Source: Pedobacter sp. AK013 (GTDB lineage Bacteria > Bacteroidota > Bacteroidia > Sphingobacteriales > Sphingobacteriaceae). Taken from it: a stretch of DNA of 64,000 nt. Shown one piece after another: positions 21,688-30,626 of the stretch (its first letter is position 1; each line of letters opens with the position of its first letter). Location of the stretch: assembly GCF_014205835.1 (NCBI RefSeq), contig NZ_JACHCQ010000009.1:1-64000 (forward strand), given 5' to 3'. The notes under the pieces were generated by a model that ran no database searches, was not told where the DNA came from, and saw only the letters and a list, made by a program, of their open reading frames with translations. Position numbers and translations under genes: made by a program.

Positions 21688-24600
21688 TTAGTTAAAATTA
21701 GCACGTAAACCTAAATTGAAAGTTGAAATGTTTGGATAAGATGCCCCACGGCCATCGCCCAGTTCCGGATCCCAAAATTTCCATTTTGAAAAAGTTAGCA
21801 GATTGGTCCCATTGGCATAAATTCTCAGCTTTTTAACGGCAACTTTGCTCAATGCCTTTATACCAAAAGTATAACCCACTTCTGCACTTTTTAAGCGGAT
21901 GTAATCTGCACGTTTAACCCACCAGGTACTGGAATCATAATTTGTAGTAACATCCTGATTGGTGGATAAGCGTGGATAAAACGCATTTGGATTAGGGTTT
22001 TCTACCGTCCAGCGATCCGTTATTTTGGTATACATGTTTCCAAAAGTAGCGCCCTGAGAGAAAGGTGTTGTTCCTGTACCACCATTATAGCTGAAATCAA
22101 CCTGACCAGCGCCCTGGAAAAAGAGCACAAAATCAAATCCTTTATAGCCTGCCCCAATGTTTAATCCATATAAAATTCTTGGGATACTACCATAACCAAT
22201 GGCTTGTTGGTCAAATGTAGAAATGATACCATCTCCATTCAAATCTTTATAGCGGATGTCGCCCGGACGTACATTTCCTGCTTGTGTAGGTGCATTGTCA
22301 ATTTCATTCTGGTCTTTAAATAGTCCCATGGCTACATAACCAAAACGCTGACCAATAGCGTGCCCGGTACGGTTAAGCCATGGGTATTGCCATGGTGGTA
22401 AACCATCAAAAATGTTCTTGTTCTCATTCATGTTGAAGGTTCCCCTGAAAGTTACAAATCCATCTCTGAAGCTCTTATTGTAGTTTAAAGTCAGATCGAT
22501 ACCACGGTTTGCTGTTTTACCCACATTTACATAAGGAATATTGGTGTTCGTGAATCCGGAAATATATGGAATAGTGTAATTTTGAAGTAAGATGCCGTTC
22601 CTTTTTTCCTTAAATAACTCCACAATCAGTTGAAGATCATCTTTTAGGAAATTGATTTCGATACCGAGGTTGTGCCTGAAACCGGTTTCCCATTGTACGT
22701 CGCTGCCGATTCTGTTTTCCTGGTAGCCGGTATAGCCTCTGTCTGCCCCTGGAATACCGAAAGTATATGAAAATGCATCACCTAAGGTTGATAAGAATAA
22801 AAAGCGGGAATTGGTATTACTGTTACCTGTTAAGCCATAGGTATAGCGGAATTTCAGATAAGATACAATATTTTTAACAGGTTCAAAAAACTTCTCTTTC
22901 GAAGCTACCCAGCCTGCACCAACTGAAGGGAAGAAACCAAAACGTTTGCTCGGAACAAAGTTTTCAGATCCTGAATAACCAAAGTTGGTCTCAATAAAAT
23001 ACTTGTCTTTATAGCCGTAATTTGCCCTTCCAACTAACGAACGTTGCCTGAATGGTATAGAGCTGATCAAGTCGGTCGCATTTCCATTCACGTAATCGGA
23101 TTGATTGAAAAGTAATAAACCTGAAACATCATGATTACCGTATTTTCTCGAATAGTTAAGGGAAGTTTCGGTATAAAATCTTCTGTTACTGTTGCGGTCG
23201 GCCGAAAAGCCCAATACGTCTGAACCCGTTTCTGCTATTCTGGTAATAAGCTTGCCGCTTGCATCTCGGCCAGTAGCCAGATAGGATTGCAAGGTTCTTG
23301 ACCGGGTTAAGCTGCTTCCGTTAACAGCATCGAAAGCAAACATGGTTGAGAAGGATAGTCCTTTGGTTAGGAAGTCTAGTTCCTGAATTACTTTGATGTT
23401 ACTTCTAACAGTATTTGAATAGGTGTTTGAATAGCCGTTGGCAACTAGGTAGTAGTAGGGGTTAAATGGAACACCGGGATATTTGGGCCACTGGCCGTTC
23501 GAATAAATTGGAGGTACCACATGCGGCGCTTGCTGTGTGGCATAATCAAAAATTGCATTTACACCAGCTGATGGTGTATTATAATTGGTAATAAATCCAT
23601 TAACTCCGAGTTCAAGATTGGTACTTTTGGTTACCTTAACACTTACATTACTGTTAAAATTAAACCTTTCAAGCTTTAGTGTCGAATTAAAAGATTGTGC
23701 TTCGGCCTGTTTAAACATTCCTTTTTCTGTGTAATAACCGGCCGATACATAATATTTGGCAGCATCTACACCACCGCTTACATTCAGATTGGCTCTGCTG
23801 GCACTCGAAAAATCATTAAACAGATAATCGTACCAGTTTACATTAGGGTATAAATCGGGATCTTCTCCGCTGGCATGTTTCGCTATAACAGCCGGATCGT
23901 ATTGTGGCGTTCTTCCCCTGGTTGATAAGCTTTCATTATACAAAGTCATAAAGGTGGGCGCATCTATAAATTCCGGAAGCTCCGTAAATTTTGAGCGCGA
24001 ACTGTTTAGCTCCACATTGATATTTGGTTTTCCTATTTTACCTTTTTTGGTATTAATGAGGATTACGCCATTGGCCCCTCTTGTACCGTACACTGCGGTA
24101 GCCGTCGCATCTTTTAATATGGTGAAACTTTCTACATCCTCAGGGTCGATGTTGTTGATTGGCCTATCAGGAACACCATCTACCACGAGTAACGGAGATT
24201 GAGGACTACTGGCAAAAGTTGCAATACCGCGGATAAAAATATCTGCTCCGTCTGCACCTGGTGCTCCGCCGCGTTGCGTAGATATTACACCTGCAAGACG
24301 TCCGGCCAGTGCGGAGGTTAAATCCCTTACAGGGAGTTTTAGCTCTTCGGGCTTAATAGTAGCTTGGGCACCTACCACACTTACCTTTTTCTGTCGTCCA
24401 AAGCCAATAACGGCAATTTCGTTCAAACTTCCTGATTCTGGCTCCAAGATGACATCGATATCTACTCTGTTTCGAACAGCTACTTCAACACGTTTATACC
24501 CCACGTAAATAAATTCAAGCGAGTCTGTAGCTTCAACATCTATGGCATATTTTCCATTTAAATCTGTTAAAACGCCATTTTTAGTATGTCGTACCCGTAC

Positions 24601-25071
24601 AGTAACGCTTGAAATAGGTAAACCTAATTCATCTTTCACTGTGCCGCTAACCTTATATTTGGCTTGTTCAAGAACGGGTTTGGGTACAACTGACCTTTGA
24701 TCGGGTACCGGTTGTTCTTTTTTTGTGATCACGATTGTTCGCTCATCAATCGTAAATGCCAGTGGCTGGTTCATCAGGCAAATTTTCATGACCTGGTCTA
24801 ATGGGGTATTGTTAAAATCAGCATCGAGGGTGCGGCTGGTTTTTAATACTTTCGGAAGATAGAAAACATCGTAGCCCGTTTGTTTCTCAATCTCTTCAAA
24901 TATCCTTACAATACTCACGTTTTGCTGTTTAAATGTTAGTCTTTGTGCATAGCTGACAGCACTGACCTGCATGATCGTTACAAAGAGTAATAACGTCGTT
25001 AATTTCATAAATCGCAGGATTTTAGGTATAAAGGAATAGCCCCCTAATATTCTTAGGTAAAATTTATACAT
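21688..25071 (-). CDS. SusC/RagA TonB-dependent transporter with STN signalling domain
   Basis: 1127 residues. The long leader ending VSYAQ is typical of Pedobacter SusC proteins, so the first Met is accepted. Order: STN domain (about 45-115, LDADFNNTPLDQVMKICL), CarboxypepD_reg repeat (about 132-215, SGTVKDELGLPISSVTV), plug (about 228-345, LAGRLAGVIS...PLLVVDGVPD...YGTRGANGVILI) and a beta-barrel ending in NLGLRANFN. The STN domain lets substrate-bound transporter signal to a FecR anti-sigma factor, and fecR and sigma genes lie just upstream. The substrate is unknown; no glycoside hydrolase is encoded in the operon. Confidence 0.93.
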   Translation of the reverse strand: MYKFYLRILGGYSFIPKILRFMKLTTLLLFVTIMQVSAVSYAQRLTFKQQNVSIVRIFEEIEKQTGYDVFYLPKVLKTSRTLDADFNNTPLDQVMKICLMNQPLAFTIDERTIVITKKEQPVPDQRSVVPKPVLEQAKYKVSGTVKDELGLPISSVTVRVRHTKNGVLTDLNGKYAIDVEATDSLEFIYVGYKRVEVAVRNRVDIDVILEPESGSLNEIAVIGFGRQKKVSVVGAQATIKPEELKLPVRDLTSALAGRLAGVISTQRGGAPGADGADIFIRGIATFASSPQSPLLVVDGVPDRPINNIDPEDVESFTILKDATATAVYGTRGANGVILINTKKGKIGKPNINVELNSSRSKFTELPEFIDAPTFMTLYNESLSTRGRTPQYDPAVIAKHASGEDPDLYPNVNWYDYLFNDFSSASRANLNVSGGVDAAKYYVSAGYYTEKGMFKQAEAQSFNSTLKLERFNFNSNVSVKVTKSTNLELGVNGFITNYNTPSAGVNAIFDYATQQAPHVVPPIYSNGQWPKYPGVPFNPYYYLVANGYSNTYSNTVRSNIKVIQELDFLTKGLSFSTMFAFDAVNGSSLTRSRTLQSYLATGRDASGKLITRIAETGSDVLGFSADRNSNRRFYTETSLNYSRKYGNHDVSGLLLFNQSDYVNGNATDLISSIPFRQRSLVGRANYGYKDKYFIETNFGYSGSENFVPSKRFGFFPSVGAGWVASKEKFFEPVKNIVSYLKFRYTYGLTGNSNTNSRFLFLSTLGDAFSYTFGIPGADRGYTGYQENRIGSDVQWETGFRHNLGIEINFLKDDLQLIVELFKEKRNGILLQNYTIPYISGFTNTNIPYVNVGKTANRGIDLTLNYNKSFRDGFVTFRGTFNMNENKNIFDGLPPWQYPWLNRTGHAIGQRFGYVAMGLFKDQNEIDNAPTQAGNVRPGDIRYKDLNGDGIISTFDQQAIGYGSIPRILYGLNIGAGYKGFDFVLFFQGAGQVDFSYNGGTGTTPFSQGATFGNMYTKITDRWTVENPNPNAFYPRLSTNQDVTTNYDSSTWWVKRADYIRLKSAEVGYTFGIKALSKVAVKKLRIYANGTNLLTFSKWKFWDPELGDGRGASYPNISTFNLGLRANFN

Positions 25072-25100
25072 TTGGTTTGTCTTGTTTTAGGTTAAAAAAA

Positions 25101-25167
25101 TAGTTTGCAAACTAGTTTTACTCAGGCAAGTCGTTTGCTGGAAGTGTTGGTCGCACTTCCAGTTTTT
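25101..25167. other. Palindrome and hairpin in the fecR-susC spacer
   Basis: TAGTTTGCAAACTA (25101-25114) is a perfect 14-bp palindrome 30 nt before susC. CTGGAAGTG (25138-25146) and CACTTCCAG (25154-25162) form a perfect 9-bp stem with T5 after it on the plus strand. In the direction of the genes the U tract is on the wrong side, so it would act as a leader hairpin rather than a terminator of fecR. Confidence 0.5.
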
Positions 25168-25276
25168 ATTTTAACCTCACCTGAAAGAAGCTTTCTGTTA
25201 ATAGTAATCTGATTTTTTCATGTCTGGTTTTTTTAATTGATTAGTTTAAGTTGATATAATAATTAATTGGTTCTTG

Positions 25277-26449
25277 TTATTCTACAATGATTTCGCGCCC
25301 TTTTACCGTAAACTTGAATGCTTTTGCCAGTTCCATTTTCTTCAACACCTGATTAATGTTTGCGTATTTGGAAATCCGCCCGCCCAGTAGTTCATTTTTC
25401 AGTTCTGGCCGTTTATAAATAACCTGCACATTGTACCATCTGGCAACTTCGAGCATACCAGCCTCCAGGGTCTTATCAGTGAAGCGGAAAACGCCGTTTT
25501 TCCAGGCTATAGCATATTCTGTGTTTACTTTATCAACTGAAATGTTATCCTTATTGACTGTTGCCTGTTCTCCCGGAACAATAATTTTTTGATCCGTCTT
25601 ATTTTTAATTTTAACACTTCCTTCAAGTAATGTGGTTTTTGTTGTAGATTCATCGGCGTAAGCATTTACATTAAAATGTGTGCCCAATACTTCCACTTCC
25701 TGTGTACCTGTTTTAACAATAAAAGGATGTTTTTTATCTTTTGCAATTTCAAAATATGCCTCTCCAACCAGGTTAACTGAGCGTTTTCCGGAATGAACCA
25801 AAGCCGTGTTATAAGAAAGACTGGATGCGGCGTTTAACCAAACCAGAGACCCATCAGGCAAACGGACCTGATAGGTTTCTCCATTGTTGGTAGAGAGCGT
25901 ATTGATTTGATCAGGAAGTGTAGTTCCTTTTATCTCATAAATCAACAGGCCATTTTTAGTTTTGGTAATGGTTACACCAGCCTCACTTGCAAGCTCACCA
26001 TTTACCGCATCAGATAATTTGATTGTTTTGCCGTTAGCCAGTTTAAGTGTTGCACCTGTTGAGCCAGGCGTAATGTGCGTATTTGTATCGGCCAAACTGG
26101 CTAAATCGGTACTTCGCTTTAAATAAAAGAGGCTGGCACCGAATATAATGATCGCTAATGCTGCTGCAATTCCTATCCAACGTTTCGGCCTTCGCTGAGG
26201 TTGTGTTAAGGGATAAATATTTTCACTTTGTATTTTAGAGAGGATTTCTCCGCCATCGCCAAACAGGAAAGCAGCCGGACTAAATTGATTTTCATCAAAC
26301 GCTTCCCAATAGCTCTTAAGCAATCGTTTAACCTGTTCTTTATTACAGGGATCGGCCATCAGCAATAGAAATTCTTCCTTTTCTTCAGTAGAATTTAAGT
26401 GCTGCAATTGCCGATTGAATAAAAGATTCAATCTCTGGTTTTCAGTCAT
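25277..26449 (-). CDS. FecR family anti-sigma factor
   Basis: 390 residues. A cytoplasmic N-terminal part (about 1-88) is followed by one membrane segment (about 91-110, IGIAAALAIIIFGASLFYL), a periplasmic FecR domain (about 185-280, TNNGETYQVRLPDGSLVWLNAASSL, FEIAKDKKHPFIVKTG) and a C-terminal DUF4974-like segment (GVFRFTDKTLEAGMLEVARWYNVQV). It should hold the neighbouring sigma factor inactive until the STN domain of SusC signals substrate binding. It lies 88 nt after the sigma gene. Confidence 0.92.
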   Translation of the reverse strand: MTENQRLNLLFNRQLQHLNSTEEKEEFLLLMADPCNKEQVKRLLKSYWEAFDENQFSPAAFLFGDGGEILSKIQSENIYPLTQPQRRPKRWIGIAAALAIIIFGASLFYLKRSTDLASLADTNTHITPGSTGATLKLANGKTIKLSDAVNGELASEAGVTITKTKNGLLIYEIKGTTLPDQINTLSTNNGETYQVRLPDGSLVWLNAASSLSYNTALVHSGKRSVNLVGEAYFEIAKDKKHPFIVKTGTQEVEVLGTHFNVNAYADESTTKTTLLEGSVKIKNKTDQKIIVPGEQATVNKDNISVDKVNTEYAIAWKNGVFRFTDKTLEAGMLEVARWYNVQVIYKRPELKNELLGGRISKYANINQVLKKMELAKAFKFTVKGREIIVE

Positions 26450-26537
26450 ATCTGGTTAGGATTCTAGCGAATCATTACTAAAGACGCAGAGAAATAGAAA
26501 ACGGGATATAAAAAAAAATAAAGACAGAAAAAAATAC

Positions 26538-27122
26538 TTAATTCATGCTCAGGATGACAGAGATGGTTATTGCTGTATGTAGTTTTAGAAACTTGGATAC
26601 CGATTTGGTTGCCCATTGCTGGTATTTTTTAACAGATTCGATAGATATTCCCATTTCTACTGCAATTTGCCTGCTTTTTAGCCCCTGCTGGCGAAGTTGC
26701 AATACCCTTTGTTGAGAGGGTGGCAATTCTGCAATAGCCTTGACAAGAATATTCTGATATTCCTGGTCTACATTAAAAATTTCTTCACTCTCATTAAGGC
26801 TTAATACTTCTTCAGCATACAACTGGCTATGTTTTTTATCTTTAACCATTCGGCGAATAGCACTGATGGTATAGTTACGTGTCAAAATAAAAAGATAAGC
26901 GGTGAACTTATCCAGTTTAGGTAATATTTCTCTGTTTTCCCATATCTTCAAGAATATATCCTGTACCATCTCTTCACAGATTTCTACAGATTCTAGCATG
27001 GTATAAATATATTTGGTTAAAGGACCATGATAGGCACGGAACAATTCGGCAAAGGCAATCCCATCGCCATTTGCTATTTCCAGTAGCAACTCTTTTTCAT
27101 TCTGAAGAGGTTTAATCGCCAT
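26538..27122 (-). CDS. ECF sigma factor
   Basis: 194 residues. A sigma-2 region (about 20-90) has EEMVQDIFLKIWENRE, the core-binding helix. A sigma-4 helix-turn-helix (about 130-180) has LPPSQQRVLQLRQQGLKSRQI. There is no sigma-1 or sigma-3 region. As the first gene of a sigma/FecR/SusC/SusD/discoidin set it should activate that operon, and perhaps itself. The hydrophobic C-terminal tail (about 183-194) is common in Bacteroidetes ECF factors. Confidence 0.92.
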   Translation of the reverse strand: MAIKPLQNEKELLLEIANGDGIAFAELFRAYHGPLTKYIYTMLESVEICEEMVQDIFLKIWENREILPKLDKFTAYLFILTRNYTISAIRRMVKDKKHSQLYAEEVLSLNESEEIFNVDQEYQNILVKAIAELPPSQQRVLQLRQQGLKSRQIAVEMGISIESVKKYQQWATKSVSKFLKLHTAITISVILSMN

Positions 27123-27262
27123 TTTTTAGTTTAGCTGTAAGATAAAACTAAGTATTTTTAATTAAGTGCAAAGAATAAATTTAGGTTAATATGGTAACAA
27201 TCAACCATAAAATAGTGCCTCCTTTTTTTTGATTTATTAAATACGGAAATTATAACCCCACA

Positions 27263-27886
27263 TTACTGCCCAGCTGCTGTATGCAGATTGCTCAAATCAT
27301 TCCCCCTAAAAGTGGTTTCGGCATTTGGATGCAGGTTTTCAGGATCGAGTAAAAAGGTGCTGATCCCCAGTTCCAGCCCAAATTTGATTTCCGATTCGGC
27401 ATCGTCGCCAATAATTAATATATCCTCTTTGTTAAAATGATGGCGATCAATCAACATTTCAAAAATTTTCTTTTTATTAGTGATAGAAACATCCACTACG
27501 TGTACTTCCTCAAAATCATCAGTAATGCCCAACATCTTAATTTTTGAGATTTGTTGTTTTCGGAAACCCGCCGTTACAATAAACTTCCGGCCAGTTAAGC
27601 TTTTGATATGATGATAATCATTGCTTGGTTTTAAAGGTTTGGTTACTTCCCTATTCTCGAGGTACGAAATAATTTCAGGCATCACTTCTTGCTTAAAACC
27701 ATATTTTTTAGCCATTTTTAGAAAAGGCGTCCTCAACATTTCCTGTTTAGCAAGCTGAAAATCTTCTTTGCTGATGCCTAAATCCAATTTTTCTAAAAAA
27801 CGGTATAATTCGCCCATCAACTGTTCTTCATTTGCCTTGGCAAAATAAATGGTATTATCTAGGTCTATAAAAAAAATGTGCTTCAT
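27263..27886 (-). CDS. HAD family hydrolase
   Basis: 207 residues from the ATG at 27886; the longer open frame to 28057 lies antisense to the ytxH-like gene and has no homology-like content. HAD motif I is FIDLDNTIYF (nucleophile Asp6 or 7), motif II IVTAGF, motif III Lys in ITNKKKIF and motif IV ILIIGDDAESEIKFG. The helical cap after motif I indicates subfamily I, similar to YjjG-type or pyrimidine 5'-nucleotidases. The substrate is uncertain. Confidence 0.85.
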   Translation of the reverse strand: MKHIFFIDLDNTIYFAKANEEQLMGELYRFLEKLDLGISKEDFQLAKQEMLRTPFLKMAKKYGFKQEVMPEIISYLENREVTKPLKPSNDYHHIKSLTGRKFIVTAGFRKQQISKIKMLGITDDFEEVHVVDVSITNKKKIFEMLIDRHHFNKEDILIIGDDAESEIKFGLELGISTFLLDPENLHPNAETTFRGNDLSNLHTAAGQ

Positions 27887-27965
27887 TGTGGATTGGTTTT
27901 TGTGAGATGAAAAAAATAAAAACACCTGTGGGTTAAATATGTTTAATAAGTAAATCACTAAGAAC

Positions 27966-28193
27966 ATGAAAAAAGAGACAAAAATTATAGTAGGCGTATT
28001 AGCTGGAGCTGCACTTGGCGCAACAATCGCGTTGGCATTATCTTCAGATTCTGGCAACGATTTAAAAGGTAAAGTATCAGATTGGTTAGCTGATATTTTA
28101 GATAGCTCAAAAGGTAAATTAGCAGGTTTGGCAGATAAAGCAAGCGGTGTAGCCGATAAGGTGAAAGATAAAATAGCAGAAATAAATGCATAA
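27966..28193 (+). CDS. YtxH-like small membrane protein
   Basis: 75 residues. A glycine/alanine-rich membrane segment (about 7-27, IIVGVLAGAALGATIALALS) follows a basic start, then an amphipathic, Lys/Asp/Ala-rich helix (SSKGKLAGLADKASGVADKVKDKI). This is the YtxH pattern; members are stress-associated envelope proteins of unknown mechanism. It has its own terminator. Confidence 0.85.
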   Translation: MKKETKIIVGVLAGAALGATIALALSSDSGNDLKGKVSDWLADILDSSKGKLAGLADKASGVADKVKDKIAEINA

Positions 28194-28204
28194 AGAATTG
28201 GAAG

Positions 28205-28227
28205 TGCCGGAAATATCCGGCATTTTT
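28205..28227 (+). terminator. Terminator after the ytxH-like gene
   Basis: Perfect stem TGCCGGA / TCCGGCA (28205-28211, 28216-28222) with loop AATA, followed by TTTTT. Confidence 0.92.
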
Positions 28228-28256
28228 ATGCTATATATATTCTAACCACCATCTTG

Positions 28257-29657
28257 ATGAACATTGCTTTTCATGGTGCCGCCCGTACCGTTACGGGGAG
28301 TAAGCACCTTATTACCTTAAAAAACGGTACCCAGATTTTATTAGATTGTGGATTATTCCAGGGGATGGGGCGCGCTACGGATAAATTAAATGATTTTTTT
28401 GGTTTTGATGCCAAAAAGGTTACTTACATGGTTTTATCACACGCACATATAGACCATTGTGGATTATTGCCTAAACTGGTTGCAGAAGGATTTGAAGGTG
28501 AGATTTTTTGTACTTCGGCAACTATGGATCTTGCCCGCATATTGATGATGGATTCTGCAAAGATCCAGATGCAGGATGCCGAATATGCCAACCGTCACCT
28601 CCGTCATGGCGAAGAAATGGAGGAAGCACTTTATACAGAAGAAGATGTTACCAAAACGGTGAGCCAGATGAAGATTGTAGATTATGAAGAGGATTTCGAG
28701 ATTGAACCCGGAGTACTTTTGAAATTTACAGATGCTGGCCATATTTTAGGCAGTGCTGCGGTACATCTTACTATTATGGAAGATGGAAAATCGACCAGGA
28801 TTACTTTTTCTGGCGATGTTGGCCGTTATGGCGACCTGCTTTTAAAAAGCCCGCAACAGTTTGATCAGGCCGATTATATTTTAATGGAATCAACCTATGG
28901 CGATTCATTACATAAAGACCTCGATCCAATCGAAAACATGCTTTTTGAGATCATTAACAATACCTGCAAAATTAAAAAAGGGAAAGTAATTATTCCAGCT
29001 TTTGCCGTTGGCCGTACTCAGGAATTACTTTATGCGTTAAATGGGCTTGAACTAAAGGGTAAATTGCCTGATGTTCCGTACTATGTAGATAGTCCTTTAT
29101 CTTCGAAAGCAACCCAAATTCTTAAAAACCACCCTGAAGTATATAATAATGGTGTTAAGGAAACTTTAAAAATCGATCATGATGTATTTGCTTTTAAAGG
29201 CCTGCGTTTTATTGAAAGTGTAGAAGAATCTAAAGCTTTAAATGCCGATCCAAGGCCTTGTGTAATTATTTCTGCATCGGGTATGGCAGAGGCTGGCCGG
29301 GTAAAGCATCATATCCGTAATAATATTGGTAATCCCAAAAATACCATTTTAATGGTGGGTTACTGCGAGCCAAATTCGCTTGGTGGCAAGTTAATTGCGG
29401 GCCAAAAAGTAGTAGAGATTTTTCGTGAGGAATACGAAGTGAAAGCTGAAGTACAATCGATTAAATCGATGAGTGCACATGGTGATTATGAAGATTTATT
29501 GCATTTTTTATCGGGCCAGGATCCTGCTAAAGTTAAACAGCTGTTTTTGGTACATGGAGAATACGAAGTACAACAACATTTTGCCACGAGATTAAAAGAT
29601 AATGGATTTAAACATGTAGTCATACCCGAATACCATCAGGTATTTGAGTTGGAGTAA
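28257..29657 (+). CDS. MBL-fold beta-CASP RNA-processing-type hydrolase
   Basis: 466 residues from the ATG at 28257; a TTG one codon earlier is the longer possible start. Zinc ligands HAHIDHCG (HxHxDH) are at about 62-69, DAGHILGSA at about 158-166 and SGDVGRYG after it. The beta-CASP insert (about 240-370) includes PAFAVGRTQELLY and SASGMAEAGRVKHHI. The C-terminal RMMBL motif has SMSAHGDYEDLL and LVHGE. This matches CPSF-73/archaeal-type RNA nucleases found widely in bacteria. Exact RNA targets are unknown. Confidence 0.9.
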   Translation: MNIAFHGAARTVTGSKHLITLKNGTQILLDCGLFQGMGRATDKLNDFFGFDAKKVTYMVLSHAHIDHCGLLPKLVAEGFEGEIFCTSATMDLARILMMDSAKIQMQDAEYANRHLRHGEEMEEALYTEEDVTKTVSQMKIVDYEEDFEIEPGVLLKFTDAGHILGSAAVHLTIMEDGKSTRITFSGDVGRYGDLLLKSPQQFDQADYILMESTYGDSLHKDLDPIENMLFEIINNTCKIKKGKVIIPAFAVGRTQELLYALNGLELKGKLPDVPYYVDSPLSSKATQILKNHPEVYNNGVKETLKIDHDVFAFKGLRFIESVEESKALNADPRPCVIISASGMAEAGRVKHHIRNNIGNPKNTILMVGYCEPNSLGGKLIAGQKVVEIFREEYEVKAEVQSIKSMSAHGDYEDLLHFLSGQDPAKVKQLFLVHGEYEVQQHFATRLKDNGFKHVVIPEYHQVFELE

Positions 29658-29674
29658 AATTGTTAAGTGAAATT

Positions 29675-29780
29675 GTTGGTCCAGATTTGCAATCCGGCTT
29701 TCCGTGTCCGGTTTTTAATCTGACTTAATGAAGGATTGTAAATCCTTCGCTCTTAAGATGGAATTGCAAATCCCGACTAA
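29675..29780. repeat. Intergenic hairpin-repeat cluster (GATT-NNN-AATC)
   Basis: Three elements: AGATT-TGC-AATCC (about 29684-29696), GAAGGATT-GTA-AATCCTTC (29730-29748, perfect 8-bp stem) and GGAATT-GCA-AATCCC (29760-29774). The same family occurs at 37293-37375. Confidence 0.75.
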
Positions 29781-29834
29781 CTTATAACCTATTTGTTGTA
29801 ATAATGGTTTTTTACTGCTCATTTTCTTTAAGCT

Positions 29835-29864
29835 TTAGTCTTTCAGCTTTCCTCCCTATCTTTG
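29835..29864 (+). promoter_or_regulatory. Leaderless-type promoter of the methyltransferase gene
   Basis: TTAG (29835-29838), 18 nt, TATCTTTG (29857-29864), 4 nt, ATG (29869). The -7 box is perfect; transcription would start at the ATG. Confidence 0.55.
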
Positions 29865-29868
29865 CCAC

Positions 29869-30555
29869 ATGGATGTTTTTGGTAAAGCGTTAACTGATAT
29901 TTACAGAACAGGCGAGGCTGATACGCTTTGGTTACACAATTCGTATGGAGAGCCTGAAGAAATGCCTTTAGAATTCTTTTTCAGGGATGATGAAGATATG
30001 CCCGTTCTAGAGCTTCAGGCATTGCACATGTGCAATGGCAAGGTATTGGATATTGGTGCCGGTGTTGGAAGCCATGCTCTACTTTTACAGGCCTTTAATA
30101 TCGATGTTACGGCTATTGATATTTCGGAAGCAGCGGTTAATATTATGAAAAACCGTGGTGTAAAAAAAGCATTCGTACAGGATGTTTTTACATACAAGGA
30201 GAAATTTGATACCATTATTATGCTGATGAACGGTATCGGTTTAACAGGAACTTTGCCTGGGTTTAAAGATTTTCTGATCAAATTAAAAGATCTCATCAAC
30301 CCTAACGGACAGGTGATTTTTGATTCTTCTGATATTGCTTATTTATATGAAGATATGCCCAAACCGCAAAATAAGTATTATGGAGAGGTATCTTATCAAT
30401 ACGAATATAAAGGCGAAAAAGGCAACTGGTTTAATTGGATTTATATAGATGAAGAAACCATTAAACAAGCGGCAAAAGAAACGGGATGGGATGCTGAATT
30501 GATTTTTGATGATGGAGAAGATCAGTATTTGGTCAAATTGACTTTAGCGCAATAA
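29869..30555 (+). CDS. Class I SAM-dependent methyltransferase
   Basis: 228 residues. Motif I VLDIGAGVGSHALLL (about 59-73) binds SAM, the acidic end of strand 2 is VTAIDIS, motif II-like FDTIIMLMNGIGL follows and then LKDLINPNGQVIFDSSD. This is the common class I fold. No target-specific domain is visible, so the substrate is unknown. A second in-frame possibility for the start is absent nearby; the promoter box fixes the ATG at 29869. Confidence 0.82.
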   Translation: MDVFGKALTDIYRTGEADTLWLHNSYGEPEEMPLEFFFRDDEDMPVLELQALHMCNGKVLDIGAGVGSHALLLQAFNIDVTAIDISEAAVNIMKNRGVKKAFVQDVFTYKEKFDTIIMLMNGIGLTGTLPGFKDFLIKLKDLINPNGQVIFDSSDIAYLYEDMPKPQNKYYGEVSYQYEYKGEKGNWFNWIYIDEETIKQAAKETGWDAELIFDDGEDQYLVKLTLAQ

Positions 30556-30605
30556 TCTTAAAGTCATAAAGCTTTTCATGCCCATATTTTAAATTAGTTG
30601 GCTCA

Positions 30606-30613
30606 TACATTTG
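30606..30613 (+). promoter_or_regulatory. Predicted -7 box of the LLM oxidoreductase gene
   Basis: TACATTTG, perfect TAnnTTTG, 13 nt before the ATG, giving a very short leader. No good -33 element at standard distance. Confidence 0.35.
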
Positions 30614-30626
30614 TTATATACGAATT

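Noticed and set aside
27887..28057. 57-residue N-terminal extension of the HAD hydrolase
   Set aside because: It lies antisense to the ytxH-like gene and precedes the conserved MKHIFFIDLDNT start.
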